From: Deminuibacter sp966424055
GTDB taxonomy: Bacteria > Bacteroidota > Bacteroidia > Chitinophagales > Chitinophagaceae
Assembly (NCBI GenBank): GCA_966424055.1
Contig: CBJLMB010000009.1
Location: 111,282-175,281 of the forward strand
Direction: 5' to 3'
DNA: 64,000 nucleotides
Shown here: positions 8,753 to 18,526 of the stretch, piece by piece
How the letters are laid out: each line of letters opens with the position of its first letter
Position numbering within the stretch: position 1 is the first letter of the stretch
Translations under genes and position numbers: made by a program
The notes under the pieces: generated by a model
Seen by the model: the letters and a program-made list of their open reading frames with translations, nothing else
What the model was told of the DNA's origin: nothing
Database searches by the model: none

Positions 8753-9103
8753 TTGAACAGTAAAAAGTCAATATTGAAAGAGTTGGGAAATAATAAGGAA
8801 GATCAGATAGATCTTGAGTTTCGTTCCGTTCGTTCACTTTTTGAAACAAATGGAATAAGTAGGATGTATGAGATTTCCAAGCTGTATCCAACCAAAGTTG
8901 TCAAAGCATTAGGACTTAATTATGGTCGTTATATTAAAAAGCTAGCCAATCCAGGAGATTTCTCTATTAATGAAATTCTCAAATTCTCATCATTAATTGG
9001 TGTGAATCCTAATAAAGTAATTGAGGTAATTTTGAGAGAAGCCAATCCAAGTAGAAAATTTACTCCATCTAAGAAACCGCTGTCAAAGAGGAAGAAAAGC
9101 TAA
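8753..9103 (+). CDS. Small putative HTH regulator
   Basis: A 116-residue basic protein beginning at TTG (8753); no upstream ATG is available in frame. The central part YPTKVVKALGLNYGRYIKKL...FSINEILKFSSLIGVNPNKV looks like an XRE/lambda-repressor-type helical bundle, and the C-terminal tail is very basic (KKPLSKRKKS). It is divergent from the excisionase-like gene and sits in the left part of the island, where a small regulator is expected. The family assignment is by appearance only. Confidence 0.6.
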   Translation: MNSKKSILKELGNNKEDQIDLEFRSVRSLFETNGISRMYEISKLYPTKVVKALGLNYGRYIKKLANPGDFSINEILKFSSLIGVNPNKVIEVILREANPSRKFTPSKKPLSKRKKS

Positions 9104-9374
9104 TTCAACTTCAATAACTACTCAAGGAAGTAGCCAACTTTTTGTGACACGTAAATAAGTGAAAAATCACATTTTTCAATCGGCGAAAAAGCATAATTTA
9201 GGTTACCTAAACTTTGCCGTATGCCTAAAATCCACTGCTGTAATATCAATCTATCTTTTATATGTCTTTGTAAACATTCAGCTTATCAAAAATGCGACAA
9301 GCCGGCTTAAATGATTTACTGTATTAAGAATCACAGAAGAATAAGTAAAGCTTTATTGCTGTTATGTAAGTAGC

Positions 9375-9900
9375 ATGCGTATGAAAATCCCATACACCGC
9401 AGACTGGTACATCTGCCAGCTGTTCCACAATTATGAAAGAACCTACGAATATAGACAATTTCTAAATTGGCTGACAAAAACTACCGTATATGAAGAGATA
9501 AATGAGATTAGTAAAAATTTGTTGAGAAAGCAAATCCTTCTTCTAAGGGTAAAGCATCAAAGCCGTTGTTTAGCTCTCCCCAAAATTATATTGTTGTTTT
9601 ACAGGAATTCGAAAAACTTACGGGAATCCCTATTTACTCGGGGAAGCCCAAACGTATTGTTGAAGACCACTGCAAGGAAATGCAACAACCTAGGAATCGT
9701 TGCTTATTGATGAAGGCTACCACAATACTCAGTATTGCGATCGATTGTTGGATCGTTTGCATAATTGGGGTGCAAAGTAGATATCATCTCTCATGTACAA
9801 GGAATGACGGAACGTATTCCTATATAGATAAAGGCGCGTAAACGACAGAGCGGCAAGAGTAAAGTGAAGGTTGTTGGGGTTTGAAGGCGGAGTGGGTAAG
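9375..9900 (+). pseudogene. Decayed gene read across three frames
   Basis: Protein-like sequence continues here only if the frame is changed several times. The first frame reads from 9375 (RMKIPYTADWYICQLFHNYE). A second reads PQNYIVVLQEFEKLTGIPIY and IVEDHCKEMQQPRNR up to about 9700. A third reads LLIDEGYHNTQYCDRLLDRL then HNWGAK (9700-9777). The first frame is then resumed with VDIISHVQGMTERIPI, an in-frame TAG at 9825, and IKARKRQSGKSKVKVVGV to a stop near 9893. The joins read smoothly, so this is most likely one gene broken by indels and a nonsense change. I do not recognise the family. Confidence 0.55.
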
Positions 9901-9961
9901 AGAGATGCCCTTTTTTTGCAGCCTCTAAAACTAAATTGACCTCACAAAAAAATAACAAAAT

Positions 9962-11242
9962 ATGATAGACTGGAACAGCAACAACATTTTAAAAATAAAC
10001 AACGATACTGACTGTTTCAATAATAATAGTATCGATGAATCGAAAATCGATGGGCTCAGAAAGAGAATTGAACCCTGGTTGACGGCGATTTTTCAAAGCG
10101 AACATTTTTCATTGCTGATAGGCGCAGGGCTTACCATTGGGCTAACTTATTTAGCCGATGTGAAGGCTCAAGGTATGGATAGGATTGATTTTAGCGTCTT
10201 TACAAATGAAATCAAAGAATGGGCAGATAAAAGTGCTAAAGATTTAGGAAGGGGAAATGCAAATATTGAAGACGACTTCAGAAGTGCAATAGAATTGCTG
10301 CAAGGTTTGAAAATTCAGGGTAATGCAGACGCAGATGCTCTTGAGAAAGAAATAAATACTCAGTTAGATAAATTCATTCGAAACATAATAAAGACTGAAA
10401 AGGAATTCAATCAAAGCACTAAATATCAAGAAGCACTAAATGTTCTTAAGTCTTTTTTGATAAGTTTTTCAAGCAGAACTGCAACACGAGAGCGAACAAA
10501 TATTTTTACGACAAATTATGATCGGTTTATTGAACTGGCATTAGACAGTGCTGGCATTTTGACAATAGACCGATTTGTAGGTAAAATAAAACCGATTTTC
10601 AGAACAACTAAACTGGAATTAGATTACCATTATAATCCTCCTGGAATACGTGGAGAGCCGAGATATGTTGAAGGTGTTATTAAATACACAAAGCTGCACG
10701 GCTCTATCGACTGGAAGTTTGATGTAAACTCTATAGCCAAACTACCTCTTGAATTTGGTGTAGATGAATCAACCAAACTAATTCCCACATCTCCAAAGGA
10801 CTTCTCGGTAATTTATCCAAACTCGTCAAAAGGAATTGATACTGCTTACTTCCCCTACTCAGAATTGTTTCGAGACTTTTCAAATGGAGTTTGCAGGCCA
10901 AATTCTGTTGTGGTAACGTATGGATATGGTTTTGGTGATACGCATATCAACCGTGTAATTGAAGATATGTTGACATTACCTTCAACACACTTGGTCATTA
11001 TATCCTTTGACACTGCATCTGGTCGAATAAAGAATTTTTATGAAAAGATGAATCCTGCACAGATTACATTAATAATAGGCAGTCATATCGGAAGTATCCA
11101 AAATTTAGTAGACAACTATTTACCTAAAGCCGCTATTGACAGAATTCAGGAAAGGTTGATAAAAACTTTAGTCAAGAGAGGCGTCACTGACGACAAAACC
11201 GAAACGCCAATAATCACTCCTAAAAAAGATGGCGATGAATAA
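9962..11242 (+). CDS. SIR2-like NADase-type defence protein (partner of HerA)
   Basis: A 426-residue SIR2-family protein. The NAD-binding glycine motif is LLIGAGLTIG (about residues 54-63), a GAGxS variant with Thr. Further family motifs are FTTNYDRFIE (about residue 183), KLHGSIDW (about 244) and VVVTYGYGFGDTHIN (about 320). In SIR2-HerA antiphage systems the SIR2 subunit depletes NAD+ or acts as a nuclease when assembled with the HerA ring. The next gene is a HerA ATPase whose start overlaps this stop, so the pair is almost certainly one system. It acts in the cytoplasm; no signal peptide or membrane segment is visible. Its base composition is much more AT-rich than the chromosome on either side. 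Confidence 0.88.
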   Translation: MIDWNSNNILKINNDTDCFNNNSIDESKIDGLRKRIEPWLTAIFQSEHFSLLIGAGLTIGLTYLADVKAQGMDRIDFSVFTNEIKEWADKSAKDLGRGNANIEDDFRSAIELLQGLKIQGNADADALEKEINTQLDKFIRNIIKTEKEFNQSTKYQEALNVLKSFLISFSSRTATRERTNIFTTNYDRFIELALDSAGILTIDRFVGKIKPIFRTTKLELDYHYNPPGIRGEPRYVEGVIKYTKLHGSIDWKFDVNSIAKLPLEFGVDESTKLIPTSPKDFSVIYPNSSKGIDTAYFPYSELFRDFSNGVCRPNSVVVTYGYGFGDTHINRVIEDMLTLPSTHLVIISFDTASGRIKNFYEKMNPAQITLIIGSHIGSIQNLVDNYLPKAAIDRIQERLIKTLVKRGVTDDKTETPIITPKKDGDE

Positions 11243-13367
11243 TTTCTACGATTTTGATGAAATCAGGAACCTTACAATTGGGACGATTGAATCGGTTTCG
11301 CCGGTTGAGATAAAAGTGCTGTTAGAAGTTGACGCTCCCCAAAATGTTGCGATAAATACAGGCGTACCAACCCATTTTCCCAAGATAAACGGATACGTTC
11401 TTATACCCAATGAAACAGGTGCTATTGTAGGTGTTATTAATTGGATTGGGGTTCAGCACTCCAATTATCCTGTCAGGAAAGGATTTAAAGATTTTGACTT
11501 AATTGACTTGCCTTTTCCACTGCGGAAAATGATGATTACTCCTTTGGGCGTTTTAAAAAAGAAGAAGGACGGCAACTACGAAATTGAAAGAGGAGTTTAC
11601 AGTTATCCATCCGTAGGTGACAATGTTATTCTTCCTACAGACAAGCAACTTTCTGCAATTGTGGAAAATCCTGACGGAAAATTTGAAATAGGTAAAGCAC
11701 CCATTGCAAGCAATGCCTCTATAAAAGTGAACCCAGATAAACTATTTGGGAGACATTTAGCAATCCTTGGTAATACAGGGAGTGGAAAATCCTGCTCTGT
11801 AGCTGGCCTTATTAGATGGTCATTAACAGAAGCTGATAAGGTTAAAACTAATGCTCAACTCAATTCGAGATTTATTATTCTTGATCCCAATGGAGAATAC
11901 TTTGATGCCTTCAACGATTTAGGGTCTAAGAAAGTAAGAAAGTTTACAATAAAACTGGATGAAACTGAAACAGATTTTGAGCAATTAAAAATTCCCGCCT
12001 GGATGTGGAATTCTCAGGAATGGATTAGTTTTTCGCAAGCAGCTCCGGGTGCTCAAAGACCGTTATTATTACAATCTCTTTTGGACTTAAAAAGAGGCAA
12101 GCAGCTAGGCAATTCAAATGTCATCAGAGTTCATAGTTTCTTGAATTCAAGTAAGAATTCATTGCTCACCTTTTTAGGAAACTTGCCTACAACAGCAGCT
12201 TTTGGTCCGTTTATGGGAATGGTCGGTATTCTTCAGAATATATCCAGTGATTTAGATTTTCATCTACCATTAATACCCGTAGATAATCAACCATTTTTAG
12301 ACGCTTATAATCAACTAAATACGGGGTTTAAGCAAACGCTGTCAAGCAGAGAATGGCAAACTGGCAGATTTAATTCATTTTCACATCAGGATATTAATTC
12401 GATGATGGCGGGAATTGATGTTGTTCTTACTCATATTCAATCAAACGAAGTCGAGATAAGTCAAATCAATCCTGATACGCCAATCAAATTTGAACTTAAT
12501 GATTTGATTCCATATTTAGAACAGCTTGCGGAAAACCAAGGTGGAAATATCCTTCAATTTGTTCAAATGCTTTCATTGCGAATGAAATTTTTATTTTCCG
12601 ATGAAAGGTTAAACGGAGTTGTTCAACCAAAAGAGGATATCGCACTTATAGATTGGTTGAATTTGTACATTGGCTCAAATGAGGCCGAAAATGGTCAGAT
12701 TACGCTAATTGATTTGTCATTAATTCCTTCCGATATTATTCATGTTGTTGTTGCTGTCCTTTCACGATTAACATTTGAAGCAATTCAGCGATATCGGAAA
12801 GTTTACAAAAAGGAATTACCCACCACAATTGTGTTAGAAGAAGCACATACTTTTTTGCGTGAATTTCATAACAATTCAAACAATATTTGCTTAGAAACTT
12901 TTGAAAGAATCGCAAGAGAAGGTAGAAAATTCGGGCTAAGCATGGTTTTATCTTCTCAAAGACCTTCTGAACTTTCTCAAACAGTGCTATCGCAATGCAA
13001 TACTTTTTTATTGCATCGAATAGTTAATGACAGGGATCAGGAATTAGTTAAAAAGTTAGTACCTGACAGTCTCAGCGGATTATTAAAAGAGTTGCCTATT
13101 CTTCCCTCAAGAAAAGCAATATTAGTAGGTTGGGCATTTCCCATTCCTGTTTTGGTTGAAATGAAATTTTTGGACAAAGAACACCGACCGCAGTCGAACG
13201 ACCCAAACTTTTGGGATGTCTGGACGGGTAAAGAAAAAAGAGAAATCGACTGGGCAAAAGTTGCAAACGATTGGCAGGGTATTAAAGCTGCCGGAGAAAA
13301 TATTATAGTTCCACCAGCTAATGAAGCAGAATTCCAAAGGCAAGAAGATGATGATCTACCGTTCTAA
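11229..13367 (+). CDS. HerA/FtsK-like hexameric ATPase (partner of SIR2)
   Basis: A 712-residue HerA family protein. The N-terminal ~90 residues are consistent with the HAS-barrel (VGVINWIGVQ region). The P-loop reads LAILGNTGSGKS (about residues 181-191). Walker B is TTIVLEEAHTF (about 531-541), and LSSQRPSELSQTVLSQC carries the sensor/arginine-finger region. HerA proteins form DNA-translocating or scaffold hexamers; with SIR2 they build a large antiphage complex. It overlaps the SIR2 stop by 14 bases; a second ATG at 11235 would give a shorter overlap. The tail beyond about residue 650 is acidic (QRQEDDDLPF). Confidence 0.9.
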   Translation: MAMNNFYDFDEIRNLTIGTIESVSPVEIKVLLEVDAPQNVAINTGVPTHFPKINGYVLIPNETGAIVGVINWIGVQHSNYPVRKGFKDFDLIDLPFPLRKMMITPLGVLKKKKDGNYEIERGVYSYPSVGDNVILPTDKQLSAIVENPDGKFEIGKAPIASNASIKVNPDKLFGRHLAILGNTGSGKSCSVAGLIRWSLTEADKVKTNAQLNSRFIILDPNGEYFDAFNDLGSKKVRKFTIKLDETETDFEQLKIPAWMWNSQEWISFSQAAPGAQRPLLLQSLLDLKRGKQLGNSNVIRVHSFLNSSKNSLLTFLGNLPTTAAFGPFMGMVGILQNISSDLDFHLPLIPVDNQPFLDAYNQLNTGFKQTLSSREWQTGRFNSFSHQDINSMMAGIDVVLTHIQSNEVEISQINPDTPIKFELNDLIPYLEQLAENQGGNILQFVQMLSLRMKFLFSDERLNGVVQPKEDIALIDWLNLYIGSNEAENGQITLIDLSLIPSDIIHVVVAVLSRLTFEAIQRYRKVYKKELPTTIVLEEAHTFLREFHNNSNNICLETFERIAREGRKFGLSMVLSSQRPSELSQTVLSQCNTFLLHRIVNDRDQELVKKLVPDSLSGLLKELPILPSRKAILVGWAFPIPVLVEMKFLDKEHRPQSNDPNFWDVWTGKEKREIDWAKVANDWQGIKAAGENIIVPPANEAEFQRQEDDDLPF

Positions 13368-13487
13368 GTAATATACTATACAGCGTATAAAATAGTCAAA
13401 GTTTGCGAAATAATCTACCTACTTAAAAGTATATACAAAGAAATATTGGATTCAGCGTTGAGGCAAAATATTAATAAATTGAACGTT

Positions 13488-16400
13488 ATGTCAGAAAAAG
13501 GAAGTGTATTTCAAAAAGGCGGTGGCGGGACTAATTTCGAACAATCCATTCAAACTGCTTTTATTACGGGCCTGGTAATAGCTGGTAGTGCGCCATGCCT
13601 GCCAGCGAATGAAATAATCAAAGTTAGTTTTCAAAACACCAGCAGAGGATATGAAACAGATGACTTGTTAGTCATTGCAAAGTCAGGATTGGGCGAACAT
13701 AGATTATTGATGCAAATCAAACATGACGTATCATTTACTGAAAATAGTGAGACTTTTAAAGAGGTGTTGCAAGCCTTCTGGAAAGACTATAATAATACTA
13801 CCATTTTGGATAAAACAAAAGATAAGCTGATTATCGTAAAAGGTGGGTTAACTAAGGATGAACGCAATCATTTTAAATCCATCTTTAACTGGGCTAATTC
13901 ACATGCAACAGAAGCGGATTTTATTAATGAAGTCAATCGGATTAAAGGGAAAAAGGAACGCTTAGAGATTATACGCAACATTCTGAAAGAAGCCAACGGC
14001 AATGTTGCCTTAACAGATAAAGAGATCTGGGAATTTACAAAATGTATGGATGTATTAGAATATGATTTGTTGCAATCAGGAAGTGTAGACCAGGCATATT
14101 TTTTAAACCTGATTAAGCTTTCAAAGAGCAGAGCATCTACCCTCAGCGAGAAAGAAATATGGGATGGATTATCAGTCATTGCCGCTACATTTAATAAGGA
14201 TGGGGGGAATATCACTACCGAAACCATCCGGCAAATGGATATTTATAAAAATTTTTCTGCAGAGAATTTGATCCCTCACTTTAACGCAATAGAAAAATTA
14301 AAAACTGATAGTAGTGCCATAGTGAACCCGCTAAAAGATACCATTGGAGAAGTACATCTTAAAAGGTCAGTTATCACCGATAATATAGTTCAATCGATTG
14401 CGACATTTCCTATCACTATAGTGACCGGAAAACCCGGGGTTGGGAAATCAGCACAAGTGAAGGATTTGTTGCAAAATGTACTTGCGACATCAGGTGTCTT
14501 CGTATTTAGAGCAGACCAATTTAACCAGCCACATATTGCCAATGTTTTTTCAAATCAGGGCGTTGACATATCTATCCGTGACATATTTTCCTGCATCTCG
14601 CTTATTCCGGATAAAATCATATATCTGGATAGTTTTGAAAAACTATTGGAAGCAGATCCAGAATGCGCATTTAAACAACTGATCGGCATATTGACTGAGT
14701 ACCCTGATATTAAATTAATCGTCTCTTCAAGAAAGTATGCTATCGACCTGATTATTCAGAAGTTTGGATTAAGTAAAGAAAAAATTGGTGTTGTTGAAAT
14801 TCCGCTGTTGACAGATGAAGAGATCGAAATCGTGTCTCAAAAATACCCTCGGTTAAATAGTGTGCTGGACAATGAAAAAATCAGGCCATTGTTGCAAAGC
14901 CCTAAATATTTAGACTTTGCTGTTAAAGCATTACATAAAAGTGGTGATGATTATGCCGATATTGAACTTGCAGAGTTTAAAAAAAGGTTGTGGAATATTC
15001 TTGTAGTTGATGAGGCAAACGAAAAAAACGGACTGCCAATTAAACGGGAAAATGCCTTCATGGAAATTGCAGTTAAACGGGCTAAAGAAATGAAACTGTT
15101 TACCCAACCAGTTACGGCCGATGCGGAAGCAACTGCATTGCTCGTGAAAGACGAGATGCTGGTGCAGGAACCGTTGATCAGGAGATATACACCTGCTCAT
15201 GACATATTGGAAGATTGGGCATTAATAAAACATATTTCATCAGTTTATGAAGATGCAGCCAATGTTGATGACTTCTTCAGTAAAGTAGGTAAAGAGCCGG
15301 CAATAAGAAGAGCTTTCAGACTTTGGATAGAAGAATTGTTAGCCGAAAACGGGGCAAAAGTAGTGACGTTTGTGAGGGAAGTTTTAAGTAGTGAATCATT
15401 GGAGCGTTATTGGGCAGATGAAATTCTCACCGCAATTTTCAGGTCACAAGTCAGTGAAGCATTTTTTATTGGTTTTCAAAAAGATCTGTTAGCAGAAAAT
15501 GCAAAATTGCTAATAAGGTGTTTGCATATAATTAAAACATGCTGCAAGGAAAACAATGACAAAGTAAATCTCTTATTGCCTGTAGGATCTGGCTGGAGAG
15601 AAATGCTTATGTTCATTGATAAACATATCGATCAGCTTGCAGCTAACAGTTTTAATATTATATCATACTTGTGCGACTGGCATTTAAGGCTGATGTTTCA
15701 ATTCAATGAGATAGACCAGTATGAATTAGCATCAGCTAAAAACGTTGTACTACACTACATAAGTGAAATCGAGTCGGGTTTAGAATTTTGGCAAAAAAGG
15801 GAAATGGAAGGCAGAAAAAAGGATCTCATAGCCATTTTGTTCGACCTGGCCTCCATCGCAAAAGACGAAATAAAAAAACTTGTTGAGCAGGCGTTTGCAA
15901 ATGAGGAAAAAAAATCCCGGCAACATCGATCATTGGACAAAGTTGTAATCAAAAAATGTCTTTCGGGATTGGGTAACCACGAATTAATACAAGAATTACC
16001 TGAATTGATAGTGGAAAGTGCATGGAAGGAATGGAAGCTCCGTCCAATTGCACAACCGCCACCTGGTAGCATTAGTGCAATGATTGGTGATAATAGCTTA
16101 AATAGTGATAGATGTTGGGGCATTGAAGATAAACACGAATTTTTTCCTTCTGGTGTTTATAAGACGCCAGTGTATAACCTACTACAATATCATCCACTGA
16201 AGGGGTTGGAGTTTCTTGTTCAGTTCATTAATTATTCAGTAGATTTTTATGCGCAGGCAAAATGCCAATATAAGCATCAACTAGAAGAAATTGAATTTGA
16301 ATTGCCTGATGGAACAATAAAAAAACTATGGGGAGCAGGAGAATTATGGGGGGCCTATCGGGGAATAAATGTTACCCACTATCTTTTGGAATCACTTTTA

Positions 16401-18521
16401 ATGAGTTTTGAAAAATTCCTTTTAGGAATGGCTGCCAGGAAAACAGAAACAAGCCGGGCCAACCTCAAATTTATTTATGAATACATCTATAGTAATACAA
16501 ATAATGTGGCACCTCTTGGGGTGCTGGTAAGTGTTGCTATGGCATACCCCACCGAAGTGGATGAATCGATATTGCCTTTATTAAAAGTAAGAGCATTTTA
16601 TGAATGGGATTTAAACAGGACGCTACAGGAACATTCTGCAATGGCTCCTGCAGACCAAAAAATCTCATTTGCACAAGAAGAGCGATGGAAGGCTAACCAA
16701 TTGCCTCATAGGAAGAAATTTATGCGGGGGCTTAGAGATTTTATTTTAGATTATCAGTTTAATATCAGGAAGCTCAATAAGGAAATACACCAGGTATTTG
16801 ATCAGCTAAAAACAGATATTCACGAGAAAGATATTGTTTGGAAAAAGACAATAACGGAAATAGATATCAGGAATCATAAACTTGGTGAATACGATGAAAA
16901 AATAGGAGGGTTTCCTATAGCTCCAGAATACGATAAAGATGTTCAGGAATTTATGGATTCCGGCAAAGAGGTGTTTGACTCTGATAATAAAGCAATGAAC
17001 TATTCAAGTCAATTGCAAAAAGCATTTGATGGAAAGGAACCCATAAGTTATCCAGACTGGCAAGCTTGCCAGAAAGAATATGAGAGCAATGAAAATCTAA
17101 ATATCCTTTTCGACCGTCCGGTTACACTAGCTGTTATAGGACTAAGAGATATTGCCGGGCAATTGAGTGAAGAAGAAAAAATGTGGTGTATAAATAAAAT
17201 TCTGGGAACCGCAGCAACAATTATCCAGGATACGACCAGCCGGAATTTTGGACTGAATGTGAGCTACAATCTTATGGAAAAGGAAATGGCTTTGTCCTCT
17301 TTTCATTTTCCTCTTAATTTCCTGCAATCAGATGACGACCGCCTAGAAGTACTTCTTATTATGGTGCACATGGTTATTGCTCCTTTTTCTGAGCATAAAG
17401 TTGGCAAAATAACTAAATATATCAGAGGTGTTTTTTCAAATCATCATCCTAAAGATGCAAAAACAATATGGTTTTCATTAGTACAATATGCGGCGTATCG
17501 CAAAGCCAATCCATATTTCCATAATGGTCATGATAATAACAAGCTTCAAGTAGAAAAAGAACATCAATACATAGAAGAGCAAATAAAAAAAGGTAGCGGA
17601 GTTTTAGACCTTTCTAGAGTTACTCTTGATAGTCATTCAGGATATTTATTACCACGGGCATTATTGATAATTCCTTGTGATACTGATGATATACAGCTCA
17701 AAGAATTTATTCGCCATTTCGTTTCACTACTCGTAGAAGATCTGCAACTGGAAGAAGATTATTCTTATAGAATTAGAAAAGAAGGTAAGCAAATAGGATT
17801 TCAGGAAGTTTTAGAAATCAAATTCTATTTGGCTGAATTGCTGATAGTTGCAGCCCCTTCATTTTCAAAACCAATTTTGGATATTATTTTGGATGAATGC
17901 GACAAAAGTATCGCTAATGCACGTATCTACAGGCACCAGGATGATCTTTTCGAATTTGTTACAGATGTTCTGAAATTTTCTGTAGCTAAGCTGGATGATA
18001 TAGTTGCTAATAGCCCAGACGATACATTTAAGGATGAGGCAATTAAACATTTCTGGGACGTTTGGGAACACCTGTCTGGTAAAATTAAAAAAAGTGGGAC
18101 TGGTTATTTCGTCCAACAATTGTTGCTTGATACAGCATGGAAGGAACAGGCAACAGACTGGCAACCATTACATGGCAAAAAACAAATTTACCGCCAAATG
18201 ATCAGTGATTTTGGCACTTCAAATGTGCAGTCCATTTTAAATGTTTTTTCTACAATTGGTGAAAAAATTTTCTTGCCAGAAGGCCTTAGCTGGCTTGTAG
18301 AGCTTATTAAGAAAGAGCCATTACAGTCAATCGCACTAGTGTCAATAGCTGCCGAACGATTGGTGAAAAGGTTATTCTATAACCATATATCCGAAATAAA
18401 GAAGAACAAAAGATTGATAGACGATTTTGTTTGGTTCCTGGATAAGATGGTGGAATTAGGTTCGTCTGAAGCTTATTTGTTTAGAGAGAATGTGATAACA
18501 TATAAATCAACGTCAATGTAG
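13488..18521 (+). CDS. Very large STAND NTPase with predicted N-terminal nuclease (Avs-like defence protein)
   Basis: About 1,677 residues from the ATG at 13488; a TTG at 13446 would add 14 residues. The N-terminus reads GGGGTNFEQSIQTAFITGLV, then TDDLLV and, 17 residues on, LLMQIKH. This fits a PD-(D/E)xK-type nuclease fold (acidic residue followed by QxK) like those of Cap4/Mrr-type effectors. A P-loop follows at about 312-320 (TGKPGVGKSAQ), Walker B at about 377 (IIYLDSFEK) and a sensor-like LIVSSRK, together a STAND-type NTPase. The remaining ~1,200 residues have no recognised motif and are probably the helical target-sensing part. Effector + STAND + long sensor is the plan of AVAST (Avs) proteins, which recognise phage proteins and then destroy DNA. 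It stands between SIR2-HerA and Wadjet. The Avs subtype cannot be given by eye. Confidence 0.75.
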   Translation: MSEKGSVFQKGGGGTNFEQSIQTAFITGLVIAGSAPCLPANEIIKVSFQNTSRGYETDDLLVIAKSGLGEHRLLMQIKHDVSFTENSETFKEVLQAFWKDYNNTTILDKTKDKLIIVKGGLTKDERNHFKSIFNWANSHATEADFINEVNRIKGKKERLEIIRNILKEANGNVALTDKEIWEFTKCMDVLEYDLLQSGSVDQAYFLNLIKLSKSRASTLSEKEIWDGLSVIAATFNKDGGNITTETIRQMDIYKNFSAENLIPHFNAIEKLKTDSSAIVNPLKDTIGEVHLKRSVITDNIVQSIATFPITIVTGKPGVGKSAQVKDLLQNVLATSGVFVFRADQFNQPHIANVFSNQGVDISIRDIFSCISLIPDKIIYLDSFEKLLEADPECAFKQLIGILTEYPDIKLIVSSRKYAIDLIIQKFGLSKEKIGVVEIPLLTDEEIEIVSQKYPRLNSVLDNEKIRPLLQSPKYLDFAVKALHKSGDDYADIELAEFKKRLWNILVVDEANEKNGLPIKRENAFMEIAVKRAKEMKLFTQPVTADAEATALLVKDEMLVQEPLIRRYTPAHDILEDWALIKHISSVYEDAANVDDFFSKVGKEPAIRRAFRLWIEELLAENGAKVVTFVREVLSSESLERYWADEILTAIFRSQVSEAFFIGFQKDLLAENAKLLIRCLHIIKTCCKENNDKVNLLLPVGSGWREMLMFIDKHIDQLAANSFNIISYLCDWHLRLMFQFNEIDQYELASAKNVVLHYISEIESGLEFWQKREMEGRKKDLIAILFDLASIAKDEIKKLVEQAFANEEKKSRQHRSLDKVVIKKCLSGLGNHELIQELPELIVESAWKEWKLRPIAQPPPGSISAMIGDNSLNSDRCWGIEDKHEFFPSGVYKTPVYNLLQYHPLKGLEFLVQFINYSVDFYAQAKCQYKHQLEEIEFELPDGTIKKLWGAGELWGAYRGINVTHYLLESLLMSFEKFLLGMAARKTETSRANLKFIYEYIYSNTNNVAPLGVLVSVAMAYPTEVDESILPLLKVRAFYEWDLNRTLQEHSAMAPADQKISFAQEERWKANQLPHRKKFMRGLRDFILDYQFNIRKLNKEIHQVFDQLKTDIHEKDIVWKKTITEIDIRNHKLGEYDEKIGGFPIAPEYDKDVQEFMDSGKEVFDSDNKAMNYSSQLQKAFDGKEPISYPDWQACQKEYESNENLNILFDRPVTLAVIGLRDIAGQLSEEEKMWCINKILGTAATIIQDTTSRNFGLNVSYNLMEKEMALSSFHFPLNFLQSDDDRLEVLLIMVHMVIAPFSEHKVGKITKYIRGVFSNHHPKDAKTIWFSLVQYAAYRKANPYFHNGHDNNKLQVEKEHQYIEEQIKKGSGVLDLSRVTLDSHSGYLLPRALLIIPCDTDDIQLKEFIRHFVSLLVEDLQLEEDYSYRIRKEGKQIGFQEVLEIKFYLAELLIVAAPSFSKPILDIILDECDKSIANARIYRHQDDLFEFVTDVLKFSVAKLDDIVANSPDDTFKDEAIKHFWDVWEHLSGKIKKSGTGYFVQQLLLDTAWKEQATDWQPLHGKKQIYRQMISDFGTSNVQSILNVFSTIGEKIFLPEGLSWLVELIKKEPLQSIALVSIAAERLVKRLFYNHISEIKKNKRLIDDFVWFLDKMVELGSSEAYLFRENVITYKSTSM

Positions 18522-18526
18522 GGAAT

